Of a stretch of 64,000 bases of DNA, positions 27,701 through 41,902 are shown in pieces. Within the stretch, counting starts at the first letter, position 1; each line of letters opens with the position of its first letter. This stretch comes from Lucifuga dentata (taxonomy: Eukaryota; Chordata; Actinopteri; Ophidiiformes; Bythitidae): NCBI GenBank assembly GCA_014773175.1, contig VXCM01003628.1, positions 39,838 to 103,837 on the forward strand, written 5' to 3'. The position numbers and the translations under genes were made by a program. The notes below the pieces were generated by a model that searched no databases, had not been told where the DNA came from, and saw nothing but the letters and a program-made list of their open reading frames with translations.

Positions 27701-30499
27701 CGTCCCTCAGATTGTGCCTTGAACAGTTCACATAACAATCGTCGCTCATGGATGCGAGCACTGATTTGTCTCTAATCCTTTGTCAGCAATATCTACGAAT
27801 GTCAGCAAGTGGAAAATTGGGCTAAATGATTAATATTCCATCTCTCTGTTTTCATGCAGAGGTCATACACGTTGATCATGGAAGCCTTGGACTTCAACAA
27901 CGATTCATCAGCCAGCAGTGAGTATCAGTGACCTGCTTTCACTCCCTTCTACTCTGTTAGCCCCNCCCCCCCCCCCCCCACAGGATGAACATTTACCTTT
28001 ACATTGACCTTTGACCTGAAAGCTCTGTACCACCAGGGCACAAAATTACTCCTCGTCACTTCCCTCTGCGAAAACTCATGGGATGGTGAAAAAAGTCTGT
28101 TGGTGAAAAAAATTATTATTGCCATGTAGGAAAAGGGCACTTTATTTCAGCTGTAAAACATGAAATACACGTCAATAAAACTTAATGAATACGTGATGAT
28201 TTATTCTAGCAATGGAAAAGATGCTATGGCTACATTCAGGATAACATTCAAAGACTCTTCCCATTGTTGCATCGGAACGGAATCTATTCTTCATTTTTCT
28301 GAACCTCCTTGAGCAATCCTGGAGGGTCCCCACTTGTTTGATGCGATGCTAAAACTAAACCCAGCGTCCTAAATCAGCCTGAGGGGGTGTTTACATGTCC
28401 TGATGAGGCCGCGGTCCCATTCAGAAAAGATGAGTGGTTGTAAAGAGTGTCGGGAGAGAGAGAGAGAGAGTGGGGGGAGCTGGCCGGTTACTCCTGTTTG
28501 AGCCTGTATTTATCATCTGACGGTCAGCGAGGCGGTCAGAGTGAGAGTGTTGGCTCTGTGCTGTATTTGGCGTCCCACAGGGAACCATTATAGGCCCGAT
28601 GTGAAGTCGGCTGACCTTGGTCCAGGTGTTTGGGGAGGGGAAAGGGGGGGTGGGGNNNNNGGGGGGTGGGATCCATTGTATCCAAGTTTTACTCCAAACA
28701 TGAAACCAGAAGATTTCATCTGCCAGTTGAGATGCTGCGCTGAAGCTTTTGGGAGAGATTTAGAGGGTTTGTTCCAAAACATTCCAGCAGACAAATGGAG
28801 CTACCAAGTCAAAGCGAACTCACGCCAAGGCAAACGAGGACAGGACAAATATTGACCCTCTCAGTTTAGTGTCAACAGGCTAAGTGCACCGGGCACGTGG
28901 CCCCGTAATGAACACCTACATTTGTCTGTTGCTGTGGTTTAGCAAGTGCTGAAGCCAACACTCAGGTTCCTTAAAGGACAATACCACCGATTTAGCATGT
29001 TTGGACACAATAAATACAACCTGCATACACGTTACGTTACTGACTAAAAAAAATTCTCAAAATGAAGTGGTAAATTTTTAATTTTTTTTTTTCCTACTTT
29101 CCAGACTGCCATTGGTTTCAGTTTATTCCAGCACACTATTAAAATCAACTTGAAGAGACTTAAAATGCACTTCAGATACGTAATCCATCACAGTGAGCAC
29201 AATGCCTATTAAGTTTATTGTTGAAGTAACTTTATTTAACTGATCCAACATAGAAGACGATGTATGTCTCCACTGGGAAATATAGTCCCAGGAGAAAGAC
29301 AGCTTTTACTGAGACATTAAAATGACCGTCACTTCTACAATCGTGCAGAAGTGTTAGCTGGTGAAACGCCTGAACATCACCTGAACATTTGGTTTTGAAA
29401 GATTAGGGGATATGGAAAAATAAGAAAAAATAAATATGGTTTTATGTTTTGGAAATTGTTTTTCAGCAATGTAATGTGTATGCAGATTGTACGGGCTTAA
29501 ACGTGCAAAAATGATGGTATTGTCCTTAAATGGGTTCAGATTGTCTTGTGTTCAAATTTGAGGGTATAAGATTTGTTGTTGTATCAAGCTCATCTCTTTT
29601 AAAACAAACACGAACCTTTAATAAAAGTTTTAGTAGAATGGTAGAGCAGATGGCAAAAACAACTTTTATTAAAGGTTCGTATTTATTTGCTGTGTATGAA
29701 TGATTTCTGGGTAGGGAGGTTAAAATGAACCGTGGCTTCTACAATCCTGCAAAAGTGTTAGCAGGTGAAATGTTGAATTTTCAGATGGGTGTATCACCTC
29801 AACATTTGATTTTGAAAGATTTGGGAATTTGGCAAAATAACAGGAAAACTGAAATACGATTTTATATTTTTGGAAAATGGTTGTCAGTAACGTAACATAT
29901 TTAACATATTTATTGGCCTTAAACATGCAAAATCATTGGTACGGTCCTTTAAGATAGTGGATTCACCTGCAGCTTTGACCAGATCTGAATTTTGTGGCTT
30001 CTGTAACCGATAAAGAAAAACATGGAAAGCCAAACTCCAGGCTTCAAATCGTCATCTCAGAAACCTGTATGTGTTCATGTTTGACTTGCAGCTAACAGCC
30101 AGGTGTTGCCTCGACAGTCCCAGCATCAACGAAGTGTCAAGTTTTTATATTTGTTCAAATCTCCTGAAAGGAGCAGATCCAGCTTCTTTTCACGTTCGCT
30201 ATTTTTCAAAACTCCTACCTCGGTGCCATTTTTAGCACCCTCTTTATGTTCCATCATGATGTGAAGCATCACAGTTTGCTTCCAGACTGGTGGTGTTACC
30301 TGTTCTGAGGTTTCTCGTTTTATCCTCGGCGGGTTTCTACTGCCGTCGGTCCAGCGGCCTCTCAGTTTAGACGCCGTCACCTCAGCCTGACCACACTTTC
30401 CACCCCACTGGTGAAATACCACAGAGCGGCTCCGCATTTTCACTCTGGAATATTACTACTGCCAGCCTCCCTCTCTGGCTACTACTGAAGCTACACACA

Positions 30500-30536
<37 letters not shown>

Positions 30537-32187
30537 GCTCCACATTCGCTTTGAGCCTCCATGTCAGCAGCTGGACAGACTGACAGTTCGGTGCAGCGAG
30601 TCCAGTCAACAGCAGGAAACAGAAAGAACTCTGAACCACAAAGATGGCGGACATTCAGTTTATCAACTGAATAATGTTTAGCTGATTGCACTGATGAATG
30701 TGCTATTCTTCAAAGTCTTGTGGCTTTAAAATAATTGTGGTATCAGATAGAGATGTAGGCCTTTGACCTCATTTCGATTCGATTATGATTATTTAAGGAA
30801 CAATTCGAAGCATCAGAAAGTCTTTAATTTTCCACCACAATTCAGTTCATTTATTTTAATACACATAAACACAAATTATGTTTTGATTAACTGAAGTTAC
30901 AGATATGACTTGCAAATTAATTACACAATTACACTAATGGAAGACAAAGAATAAGAGAATACAACAACTATTTAATATTACTTATTCAGCAAATAGAGTG
31001 TGTTTTAAAGAGGGAAACAGAAAGAAATGTTGTAATGTGTGCTATAGAACGTTAGGTGTCTTGTTAGTAGAGTTGATATTTTGATGTGAAGGTTTGGAAA
31101 GCTCAGGGGTTTGAAAAAGGACAGGGTTCATCCTCTAGGGACCAGATGTAATGGTAAGCCTGGAATTGTTGTCATGGTATATATTCTGAATCTGTAAGTG
31201 CTGGATTGACTGATGGACCGACAACGCCATCTTTAGTCTAATCCGTCTAATCTATACCACTTGTAAGGTCCTCTCCTCCTGCATTCTGTCGTTTTTTTTT
31301 TTTTTAATTTGGCTTCATCACAGTGTTTCTCACCGACTGAACTGGATGTGTTGTTCACCAGGCGTTGGCGGCGTGGTGATCGAGAAAGCTGTCCACTCGG
31401 GGATGATCAACCCCAGCCGGCAATGGCAGACGCTGAACCACAACGGCCCTGTGGCTCAGTTCCAGTTCCAGGTTCGCCTCAGCTGTGATGAGCACTATTA
31501 CGGCTTTGGCTGCAACAAGTTCTGCCGACCGCGGGATGACTTCTTCGGCCACTACGAATGTGATCACAATGGCAACAAGACGTGTCTGGAGGGCTGGTCT
31601 GGTCCAGATTGCAGCACTGGTGAGCCTTTGCTAAAGACTTATCTAAGGCCAGGTTTATTCTAGCCATGAACTTAGCGTACGCAAGATAGCTGCCATGCGT
31701 ACCCTACGTTTGAAGCGTTGCTTGAGCATGTCATCTAGAATTAACGTTACAGTATGTTTTCGCAAGTTGTCGTAAGCACAAAAATCGTAGTGTCACATCA
31801 GCAGTGCGATGGCCAGAAGAGTGAATGAGGAGAAGCTGAACGACCACGGCAAGATGGCGTCATGTACCATCCCTGTTACTGCTGCTGCTGCTGCTTCTTT
31901 TGCTTTTGCGGTATGAATTAAAATGACGATCTCCTTAATTGTAGCCACCTTTCTTTACAGTGTTGGGTGAAATCAAAAGTAGCTTGGTGGCCTGGTGCCA
32001 ACCAGGAACGATTTATGCTTCGGCCCTCACACTGCTCCCTGGTGGAAATAGTATTTAACATCCAGATTGACAGAAAGTACGCAAGGTGGTACAAGTGTGT
32101 AAGCAGCATGTAGTAAATGTGGCAGGAGTTGATGTTTACAATCAATCTGGCACAAAGCACTGGGAATAAGGAGGTGACATCTTGCTG

Positions 32188-32219
<32 letters not shown>

Positions 32220-32300
32220 GCTATCTGCAGACAGGGTTGCAGTACAGAACACGGGTCCTGTAAAGTTCCTGGAGAGTGCAAGTGAGAACCAAACCACACG

Positions 32301-32351
<51 letters not shown>

Positions 32352-35300
32352 CTGTATTGTGTGGTATGGTTAATTGCATTTAATTCGGCCTATGACAGTT
32401 GTATGATATCTGTGGTAAAATGACTCATAAACTACTGGCCAGATTGCCATGAACTTTCCTGTGGATGTTCATGGTCCCCAGAGGATGATTCCTAACGATT
32501 CTCTTGTAGTGCCATCATCAGGCAAAATTGCAAGTAGTGCACAAGAAATATTAAAATCTAAAAGACGGCTTTCCATGAAATATGCTGAGCACATCATGCT
32601 TCCCAGAGGATGATTTTTTTTTTTTAGTTTAATGAATCTCTAATGGCCCTCTCTCTGGCTCTCCGTGTGTGTGTGTGTNTTTTTTTTTTTTAGTTTAATG
32701 AATCTCTAATGGCCCTCTCTCTGGCTCTCCGTGTGTGTGTGTGTGTCAGGTGTCTGTATGGGTGGCAGGGTGAGTTCTGCGATCAGTGTATTCCTCATCC
32801 AGGCTGTGTTCATGGCAGCTGCGTGGAACCCTGGCAGTGCCTCTGTGATACCAACTATGGCGGACAGCTGTGTGACAAAGGTACACACTCCTACACACAC
32901 ACACACACACACACATTAAAGTGAGCCTTCCTGTTTAAGGTGTGTACAACACAAATGTAAATGAATTTAAAATAAAGGAAGATGTTTGCAGGCACCTTCT
33001 CAGAGCCACAGTCACACTCCTCCCCCACGTCCACCAGCTTATTCCCNAAAAAAAAAAAACAAAAAAAGAAAAAAATAAACCTCCTTCACCTTGCTATGGT
33101 TTCATCCATCAGACCTGAACACATGCCAGACACTGCGGCCATGTTTGAACGGGGGAACCTGCAGCAACACAGGACCTGACAAATACCACTGCGCCTGTCC
33201 AGAGGGATTCTCCGGGGTCAACTGTCAGAAAGGTGAGCACCTGAGGGTTCNCCACTGCGCCTGTCCAGAGGGATTCTCCGGGGTCAACTGTCAGAAAGGT
33301 GAGCACCTGAGGGTTCATTGAATCATTGAATGGGAGAGCAAACGACGCTACATGAGGCAGCAGAAGTCAGATCTTCAGGTCAGAAGCTACTGGTCATCCC
33401 TCGTACCCGTTTAAAGACCCGTGGAGATCGCGCTTTCCAAGCTGTAGCGCCTCAACTATGGAATGCCCTTCCCTCTTCTATCTGTTCTGTTGATTCTGAG
33501 GTTGTGTTTAGAAGGCAGATAAAGACATTTTTGTTTAGACAAGCTTTTAGCTAGTCACTTTCTTTTTATGGTTTTATTGCTCTTAGTGGATGTCTTTTAT
33601 TTATTGATTTTTATAGTTTCTTGATTTTATGTATTGTATTTTATTGCTTTTATATTATTGCATGTGAAGCACCTTGTGACCTGTTGTCTATGAAAGGTGC
33701 TATGCAAATAAAGTTTATTATTATTATATTATAAGTATTCAACCCTGCTTCTATTTTCACATTTGGCTTTCTTTTTTTTTTTTTTTTNTTTTTTTTTTTT
33801 TTTCTTTTTTTTTGCTTCAGAATTGAGATATCGAACCATCTATTAGGATCAAATTATAAAAATTACAACATGTTGATCCTGGGTTTTTACATTTAAAAAT
33901 TTATTATTCATAGTTTGATTTTAGTTTAACTTTAATTCACTTTTAATTTACTCCAAAGTCTGATGGTTTGATCCTCATCATGTGGCAAGGAGCTGTGGAA
34001 AAACCAGGTCATAGGTCAAAGGTCAGGGCTCTGATGGGTGTTTAACTCAAATCAAAGAGGTAGAAGCAGGGCAGAGGGAAGGGGGATTTCCCTGCCATTA
34101 CTTTAGGCTGTAAATTAGATTTGATGTGGAATGTAGACATGCTGTTATTGAAGCACAGAATGTTAAAGTGAAGGCTGGTAGGAAATTGGCACATTAACCT
34201 TTATGCCCTTTCCTGGAAGTCTTTTATTGTGAAATATCAGGGGGAGGTGATGAGTTTCATTGACCTTAACACTGAGACCAGATGGCAAAGCAGAATCAGT
34301 TGTCAATCGGCCATTAATAAAGACAGTATTAATGCCAGCTGTGGGTTGTATATTGGCTCAAACATGCAAAACCTCCTGTATGCTCCTTTAAGCTTTTAGA
34401 GATTGTATTTTTGCACTGACCCAGTACACAGTGACTTGTCTGAATGGAGAGGATTCACTGTCAGATTGTTGTTTTTTTTCTAGCTAAAGGCCACCGAGAA
34501 ACGATTATTATTGAGCCCTGTTTCATCATTTACAGCAATAAACTATTTCAATGTTTATGGTCATGTGTCTCTGTCTCTGTCCTCTCCATAGTGGACCATG
34601 CCTGTCTGTCCAATCCTTGTTTAAATGGAGGGAGCTGCTCAGAAAGCAGTCAGGGCTTTGAGTGTCGCTGTGCCGCTGGATGGACGGGACCGTCCTGTAC
34701 TATCAGTAAGAGCAGCCCGACACTTTCATTTCTCTTTGTAGCTCTTTAAACGTTAGTTTTCGAGGAAAGATCTGAGCTTCTGAGGTTTGTAAGTAAGTAG
34801 ACTCGGTACTGTTCTTTGTCTCAGATGTGGATGAGTGTCTGGAGAATCCTTGCAGTCATGGAGGAACCTGTCAGGATCTGGTTAATGGTTTCAAGTGTAC
34901 CTGCCCCTCTCAGTGGACAGGAAAGACCTGTTTGATTGGTGAGTGCTTTCATATCCTACATATCCATAACCCTTCTCTACCCTATAAGCTCCTTCTCTAC
35001 CCTATGCAATTTTTTCCTGCTCATTCATTTCATTTTGCTAAAAAATGGACCAAAATCTTATTTCACTTGGAAATTTGTCAGATTTCAGGAGGAAAAGATC
35101 CACTGCCATTTATTTTCACATTCACATTATTGTGGAAAAAACAGATTTTGCATGTGGCTCCTCCATTATTGTGTATGTGATGTGTTGCAATAGTCCTGCA
35201 TGGACCCATGTAGCATACTCCATGGAGATGCACCTCATTGAAAGATGAAATTTGTTGAACTTTGACCCAGCGCCCAGTTCAACCTCAGTGAGGGCAGTGG

Positions 35301-38095
35301 TTTTGCTGAAAATGGATGACAAATTTAACGTGTCAGAATTTCCAGAATTGTGCAACAAATTAGTTTAAAGTAAAAAAAAGTGCAACACTTGATTATTTCA
35401 TTTAAGTGGCTTTTAATTATTTGGTTGTATGATCCCAATCGATCAGAAACAAATAGAATGGAGCAACGCAGTACCCACATTACAGGCTACTCATTTGCTA
35501 TGCACGCTAGGTTTACTAGCGTGCATAGCAAACTTATAGCGCTAATGCTAAATGCTAGGTTGTTTTACCCCTTACAATACCAATATTTACTTATATTTAC
35601 TTTACCATACTATAGTATTTATGTACTTGAGATACAAAATAGACATCTTAGTAACCTATATTAGGATACAAACAGGTTTCAAATAGACGATGATACCGTG
35701 TTAGCGGTGTAGAGAAGTTTGGTGACCCGGATAGTTCTGGGATGGTACTGTTTGTGCAGACCACTGTGGTGTGCGAGAATTTATCCACAATAACTTCAGT
35801 GTCTTGGGTAAAATCTGGTTTGAGCCCAGCAGGTTGGAACGCCATCCCATGCTTCCTTCCTTCCTTCCCCAGGGAATTCTGAGGTTTTCCTAATCTCTGG
35901 GATGATCCTGAGAGGAATGACTGTGGTTTGTAGGTTTAGCACCCTGGAATGCTTTCCGCAGCGCTAATCCACCACCAGCCACATGCTCCCAAACCTTTGA
36001 CTGAGGCTGGTGAGTTAGTCAGCATTAGTGGCCACTTTACTAGGTTGCCAAATGTCGTTTGGAGTCCTTTCCTGAAAGTTTGTTTTCCAGGGAAGCTGAC
36101 TGAGATGTAACTTTCCATAATTCACTGCTTGGAGGCCAGCAACTCAAAACAGCAACCAAGGACTTCCATTTATACCATTATCCATTAACATTGTTTACTT
36201 TAGCATTTACTCTTTGGAGTGACACAGGAATTATGTTTGTTCCTTCTGTTGTCTGTATGCTGTGATTTTTGACCTTTGACCTCTTTACTGGTGGCTATTT
36301 AAAAGCTCATTGACAGGAGAAATTATGACAGTTTTTCCAGTTTACAGGTAATCAAGTCCTTTTTTAACGGGTAAAAGTGGCTGGTGAATTCAGGATAGCA
36401 GCTCCATGCAGTTTCCATCTCCCTTCCTCTCTCGTCTTCCTCCATTTCATCCTTTGACCCCCTCTCAATGCTCAGCGCTGTTTGCTGTTCTCCATAGCAA
36501 CCAGGGTAATTGAATACAAATTGGGGAGTTTCAGAATGGCCAATGGTGCCGTTTGCCTCCTTGCTCTGCAAATTCCTGCTGTCTCCAGGACACCATACTC
36601 TGTCTCTAATTTTGTTTATTCTCTTGTTTGTCGTCGGGTTTCAGACGCCAATGAGTGTGACGAAAACCCTTGCCTCAATGCCAACTCCTGCCGAAATCTG
36701 ATTGGAGGGTACTTCTGCGAGTGCCTCCCTGGTTGGATGGGCCAGAACTGTGACACCAGTGAGTGAGCCAGTCAAATGACACAACATGTTTTCTAGACTG
36801 GATGAGGCAGTGGGAGCATCCAGAACAATAATCTGCATTTGTATATAAAACATTTACAAAACGCTTTTGTTGTGTAACTGCAGTTGGTGGGTGTAAGTAT
36901 GTAGGTGTAATAATTTGAGCATTTTTTTTTTTTTTAGATGTTCTTCCAAACACACTGATAGTGCCTGATAACTTAAATGATAGTCATACTGTGCTTTGTG
37001 AGCAGTAAAATCAATTTTTGTTTAAAAAGCTAATAAAAATAAATGTAGTCTAGAAAGCTCTGATGCTAAAGCACTTCCCTTTACCTTTGATCCTAGAGGC
37101 TTTAACTGACCAAAACTGACCATACTCCCACCTGTGGACATTAACTCTAATTGACTCCTATTTTAAATTTTAAATGTGAATAATGATGGTTTCATAATGA
37201 CTAGATTGACACCGGATCATTGATTATTTGCTGTTTATATCATTCTGCAATGTTTCTTTGTTTATTAATCTTTGTAATTTGGCTGTTTCTCCACCTGCTA
37301 TTGCACCTATTGCACTTCAGGTCGTTCGAGGAGAGGGAATCTCTCTTTTAATAGCCTCTGCAAAGGTTTCTTCCATTTTTCCTTATATAATAAGGTTTTT
37401 AGGGAGTTTTTCCTCGTGTTCTTAGAGAGCATGGGCTGGGCCGGGATCCACTGATGTGTGGACCTGTAAAGCCCTTTGAGACATTATAGGTGATGTTGGG
37501 CTACAAATAAATTTCACTTGACTCAATGGACTTGGAAACCTGCGTATGACCAATCAGCAATGTTTGGTCTAATAACCTCTAATCAGAACGTACCGACCCT
37601 GGAACAGGAACAAAATTGTCCCTGGTTCCCTGGTATGAAACAAAGGAAAGTTTCTGAAAAAGTTCCGGCGTTTTTGTTATTGACCCACAGCAGCGGTCAG
37701 TCTGGAAACTGTAAGGGGAAGAGAACAGCAGCATGCTTATCTCCAGATAGGCCTTGATAAGAGCAGACCTCCAAACAATTCTGTGAAGGTTTGGGCTTTT
37801 TCCTGCTCGCCCTTTAGCACCTTATCTGGAGGAAAAATTCTTTATCAAGCTCCACAACCTCAGCTTCTCATCTTTTCTTTCCTTTCTGAGTGAAGTTTTT
37901 TGAAACGGATCACGGGAAACTTGTGTGAATTGTGTTTCTGCAGATATCAACGACTGTAAGAACCAGTGTCAGAATGGAGCCACGTGCAAGGTACGCCTTC
38001 CTCGCCTTCACGTGTCACATGATTTATACACTTCCTGGTTGAACTGTAAACAGCAAAAAATGCTGAGACACACATCTAGGACATAGAGTTCTGTC

Positions 38096-38133
<38 letters not shown>

Positions 38134-41100
38134 GATGGCTTCCATGACAACAGCAGATCACATTGCCCCAAACATTCTCATTTACCAACAGAAGATAAAG
38201 CAGTCTGTCCTCATTCTTTTCAAACGTTGATTGCTATTTTTTTCCTGCTATTCTTCTTCTCATAATGGTATCTTGTCCTGATACATCCTGCTTTTAAAAC
38301 AGATTCAATTACATCATGACAGATACATTACATCACTGCAGAGGGACAGTTGGCCATATTAGGACACATTAAACCTGTGGAGATTTTAACATGGAATAAC
38401 TGAAAGAAATCCATAAAAAAAAAAATGCAAAACCATAGATTGGGTGATTATTAGTTATAGATTTACTATTGTAAACAGTGAGTGTTTTGAAGTCTTCCTT
38501 ATATTATTGTTGCATTCAGGTGCGTGCAGGAATCTCCAGCATTTGATTTTACAGCAGCCCTTTAAATGCAAGAAACAATCAAATTCACAATGTCCATGTT
38601 AGCTTCATGTTTTCCCTTCTGGGTGGGATTAATTTAGATAATAGTGATCATTTACAATTTGAATAATTTATTGATTATTTTAAATTTTAAAAAAAGTTTT
38701 ATGTACCCAAATGTAAGTTAGTTAAATGTAAGTTTGTTAAATTGAACCTTTTTGGATTTTTTGACTCAGTCAGACAAAATAAGACTTTGGGTGCAAGGAA
38801 CTTGAGATAGGCATTTATCAGTATTTTTAAGGAACATGCCAGTGGTTTTGCATGTTTGAGCCCAATTATAACTACCCACATACCTGTTACATTACTGCCA
38901 ACCATTTCCCAAAATAGAAAACCATATTTTACTTTTCCTGTTATTTTTGCCAAATCCCTTAGTCTTTGTCTTTCAAAATCAAACATTCAGGTGACACATC
39001 CATCTTAAAACTCAATGTTTCTGTCTGTAACAACAGTCTGCTAGCATGTATTTTGTTGCTAAAACCAGGCTTTTCTCCTGGGGCTATATTTCCTGGAGAA
39101 TTCTCTTTTAATCAAAATACAAAACTGATGCAATGTCAACAAAAAATAATAACAGCGTGTGGTTTGCTGTGATGGATTACCTATCGCATACATGATTGAA
39201 GTCTGGAAAATTAAATTTTTATATCCTACAGGTAGTGTTTATTGAGCTCAAACATGCAAAATCTCTGTGGTCCTTTAACCTTTCATGCTCTAAGCAATGA
39301 ATTGGAAAAATAATCTATGGATTAATCAGCAAGGTTAAAAAATGTTTAGTTGCAGCTAGTTTCTGTTCTGCCAGTTGATTTTCATAGTATTGAAATTAAC
39401 TGAGACAATTCCTTCCTTCCCTGGAAGGAAGGAAATCAATCCATGTTATGCCTTTAAACATATAAAATCACAGGAATAGTCCTTTGATAGAGCAGACAGC
39501 CTGTTATAATTGGTAATTACACTGAAATATGTCTTCATTCAGGACCTGGTGAATGGCTATAAGTGCATGTGCGCTCCGGGTTTTGGCGGCGAACACTGTG
39601 AGAAAGACGTGAACGAGTGTGACAGCGGGCCGTGCCTTAACGGCGGCNTGGCGGCGAACACTGTGAGAAAGACGTGAACGAGTGTGACAGCGGGCCGTGC
39701 CTTAACGGCGGCCGTTGCCATGACGAAATCAACGGCTTCCACTGCCTGTGTCCGCCCGGTTTCTCTGGCACTCGCTGTCAGGTAAGCTGTTACAAGGTCA
39801 CGCCCACTTATATAACCTGACAAACACCAACGTGCACATTGAGGACAAATTCTCCTCCTGATTTATTTTCTCAGGTAAACAACAGGAAAGTTTTCCCAAC
39901 GTCAGACTGATTGGATCCAATAACTTTTACGCCACTTTGACTCTTTTGGTAACCAACGTAATGCTGGATTCCAGACTTGTTGGAAAGCCAAGAGATCTGA
40001 CTTCCTAATAAAATAATAAATGTATTTCTCCAAAGCCACCATTTCAGCTTTGTCTCACTGTAATCTTTGCCTGGCAACAATCGTAACACCCCCTCCAAAC
40101 CAGAACTAGCATTGTTTTCTTTGATATATTAGGTCAATATTCACCTTTCAATAAACGATATCAGATATCTGATGTCAGATATTAATCCCCACAGGCAAGG
40201 TAGATGTCCAGATATGATTTTATTCATGGCTGTCGCATGCCTCACCCTGTCTTTAAGAGCAGATTAACGGTAATTTGATCTTGAGGGTTCCATTGCCAAC
40301 TCAGTGTGTTTCTGTTCGTCAAAGGAAAAGTCTTGAATACGTGTAATATTTTAGATTTGTTTGGCATAAAACTGGTCAAGACTTTCACAGTAATATGAGG
40401 ATATCGTCTGTTGGCAGTTTCTTTTCAAATATATCAGTATCAGCCTTCACAATCGTATCAGGTGAATCCACTCCAAACCCCGTCAATGGTCTGTTGGTGA
40501 TCTGTTGGCAGTTACCATGGTGACATGTATTGTACGGGGTTTACAGAAACTACAAAATGATGAGGATCGTTTTTCACTTTTGAAGCTGAATTGTTCCCTT
40601 CGCCTTTCTCTCTCTCTGTCCAAAGTTGGATATCGATTACTGCCTGCACGGCCCGTGTCAAAATGGCGGCCAGTGTTTCAACGTCGCAGCCGACTACGTC
40701 TGCAAATGTCCCGAAGACTACGAGGGCAAGAACTGTTCGCGCCTGAAGGACCACTGCCGCACCACGCCCTGCAAAGGTCCGCCCTCTCATCTGCAAACAG
40801 CCATTATTCCCTCGTTTCCTTCCTGTTTCCAGTTATTGGTCAGATTCATTACAAAGACATAAGCAAACAGGAACTACATTCTTCCCTGAGAGGTTTGTTT
40901 TAATAGTTTAATCCCATCCCTCCACATTGTAGCTAGCATCGTAGTAGGGGTCTTCAGGGGTCCGTTCAGTTCCTTGGAACTGACATCCAACCCGGGACCT
41001 GAGTCGGGTTGGGTCCTGGGTTGGGACCCAGCTTAACCCATGCTATTGTTAACATATTTATGCCCTTTGGGTTCAGGTGGGTTTCCACAAGTCTGTTCTT

Positions 41101-41868
41101 GGGGTGGGTCTTCACGGGTCCAAAGTTTGGACCCATGAAGACCTCTCATCAGTACATTTGTTCATTCTAAACTCATTTTCCTCTTCCTCTCCCTTTGTCT
41201 TATCTCTTCTTCTGCAGTAATTGACAGCTGCACAGTTGCAGTAGCGTCCAATAGCACACCAGGTGGGGTGCGATTGATCTCGTCCAATGTGTGCGGCCCT
41301 CATGGGCGGTGCCTGAGCCACGCCGGCGGACAGTTCAGCTGCGAGTGTGATGAGGGATTCGCGGGCACGTACTGCCACGAGAGTGAGTGCACACCGTCAC
41401 AATCTTTATTTGATTTTATTTGTAGTTTTTTTCTTTTCAGTTATAATGTCCTAATGTCTCTGTCTCTCTCAGATATAAACGACTGTGAGAGCGCCCCCTG
41501 TCAGAATGGAGGGACCTGCATCGACAAGGTCAATCAGTATCAGTGTATCTGTGCTGACGGATGGGACAACCCTACCTGCCAGAACAGTGAGCTCCTCCTC
41601 TTCCTCACCTTCATCCTCTCTTCTACAGCTATGGCTGCCTGAGCAGTTAGCAGGTGTAAAGCAGACATGTTGGACATGTTGTCACATGCGTTTTTGTTTC
41701 CGTGCAGACATTGACAACTGCAGCGCCGCTCCTTGTCATAACGGAGGCTCCTGCCAAGATCTGGTCAACGACTTCTACTGTGAATGTAAAAATGGCTGGA
41801 AGGGAAAGACATGCCACTCAAGTAAGCTCCACCTGAGTGNGTAATCATTTGCAATTTGAATAATTTGA

Positions 41869-41902
<34 letters not shown>

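Noticed and set aside
29610..29680. Hairpin as a microRNA precursor
   Set aside because: Perfect 20-bp stem with a large unpaired loop and no flanking basal stem is unlike a typical pre-miRNA; kept only as an inverted repeat.
33252..33298. Possible extra EGF exon
   Set aside because: Exact copy of the exon 7 end directly after an N with no acceptor; assembly duplication.
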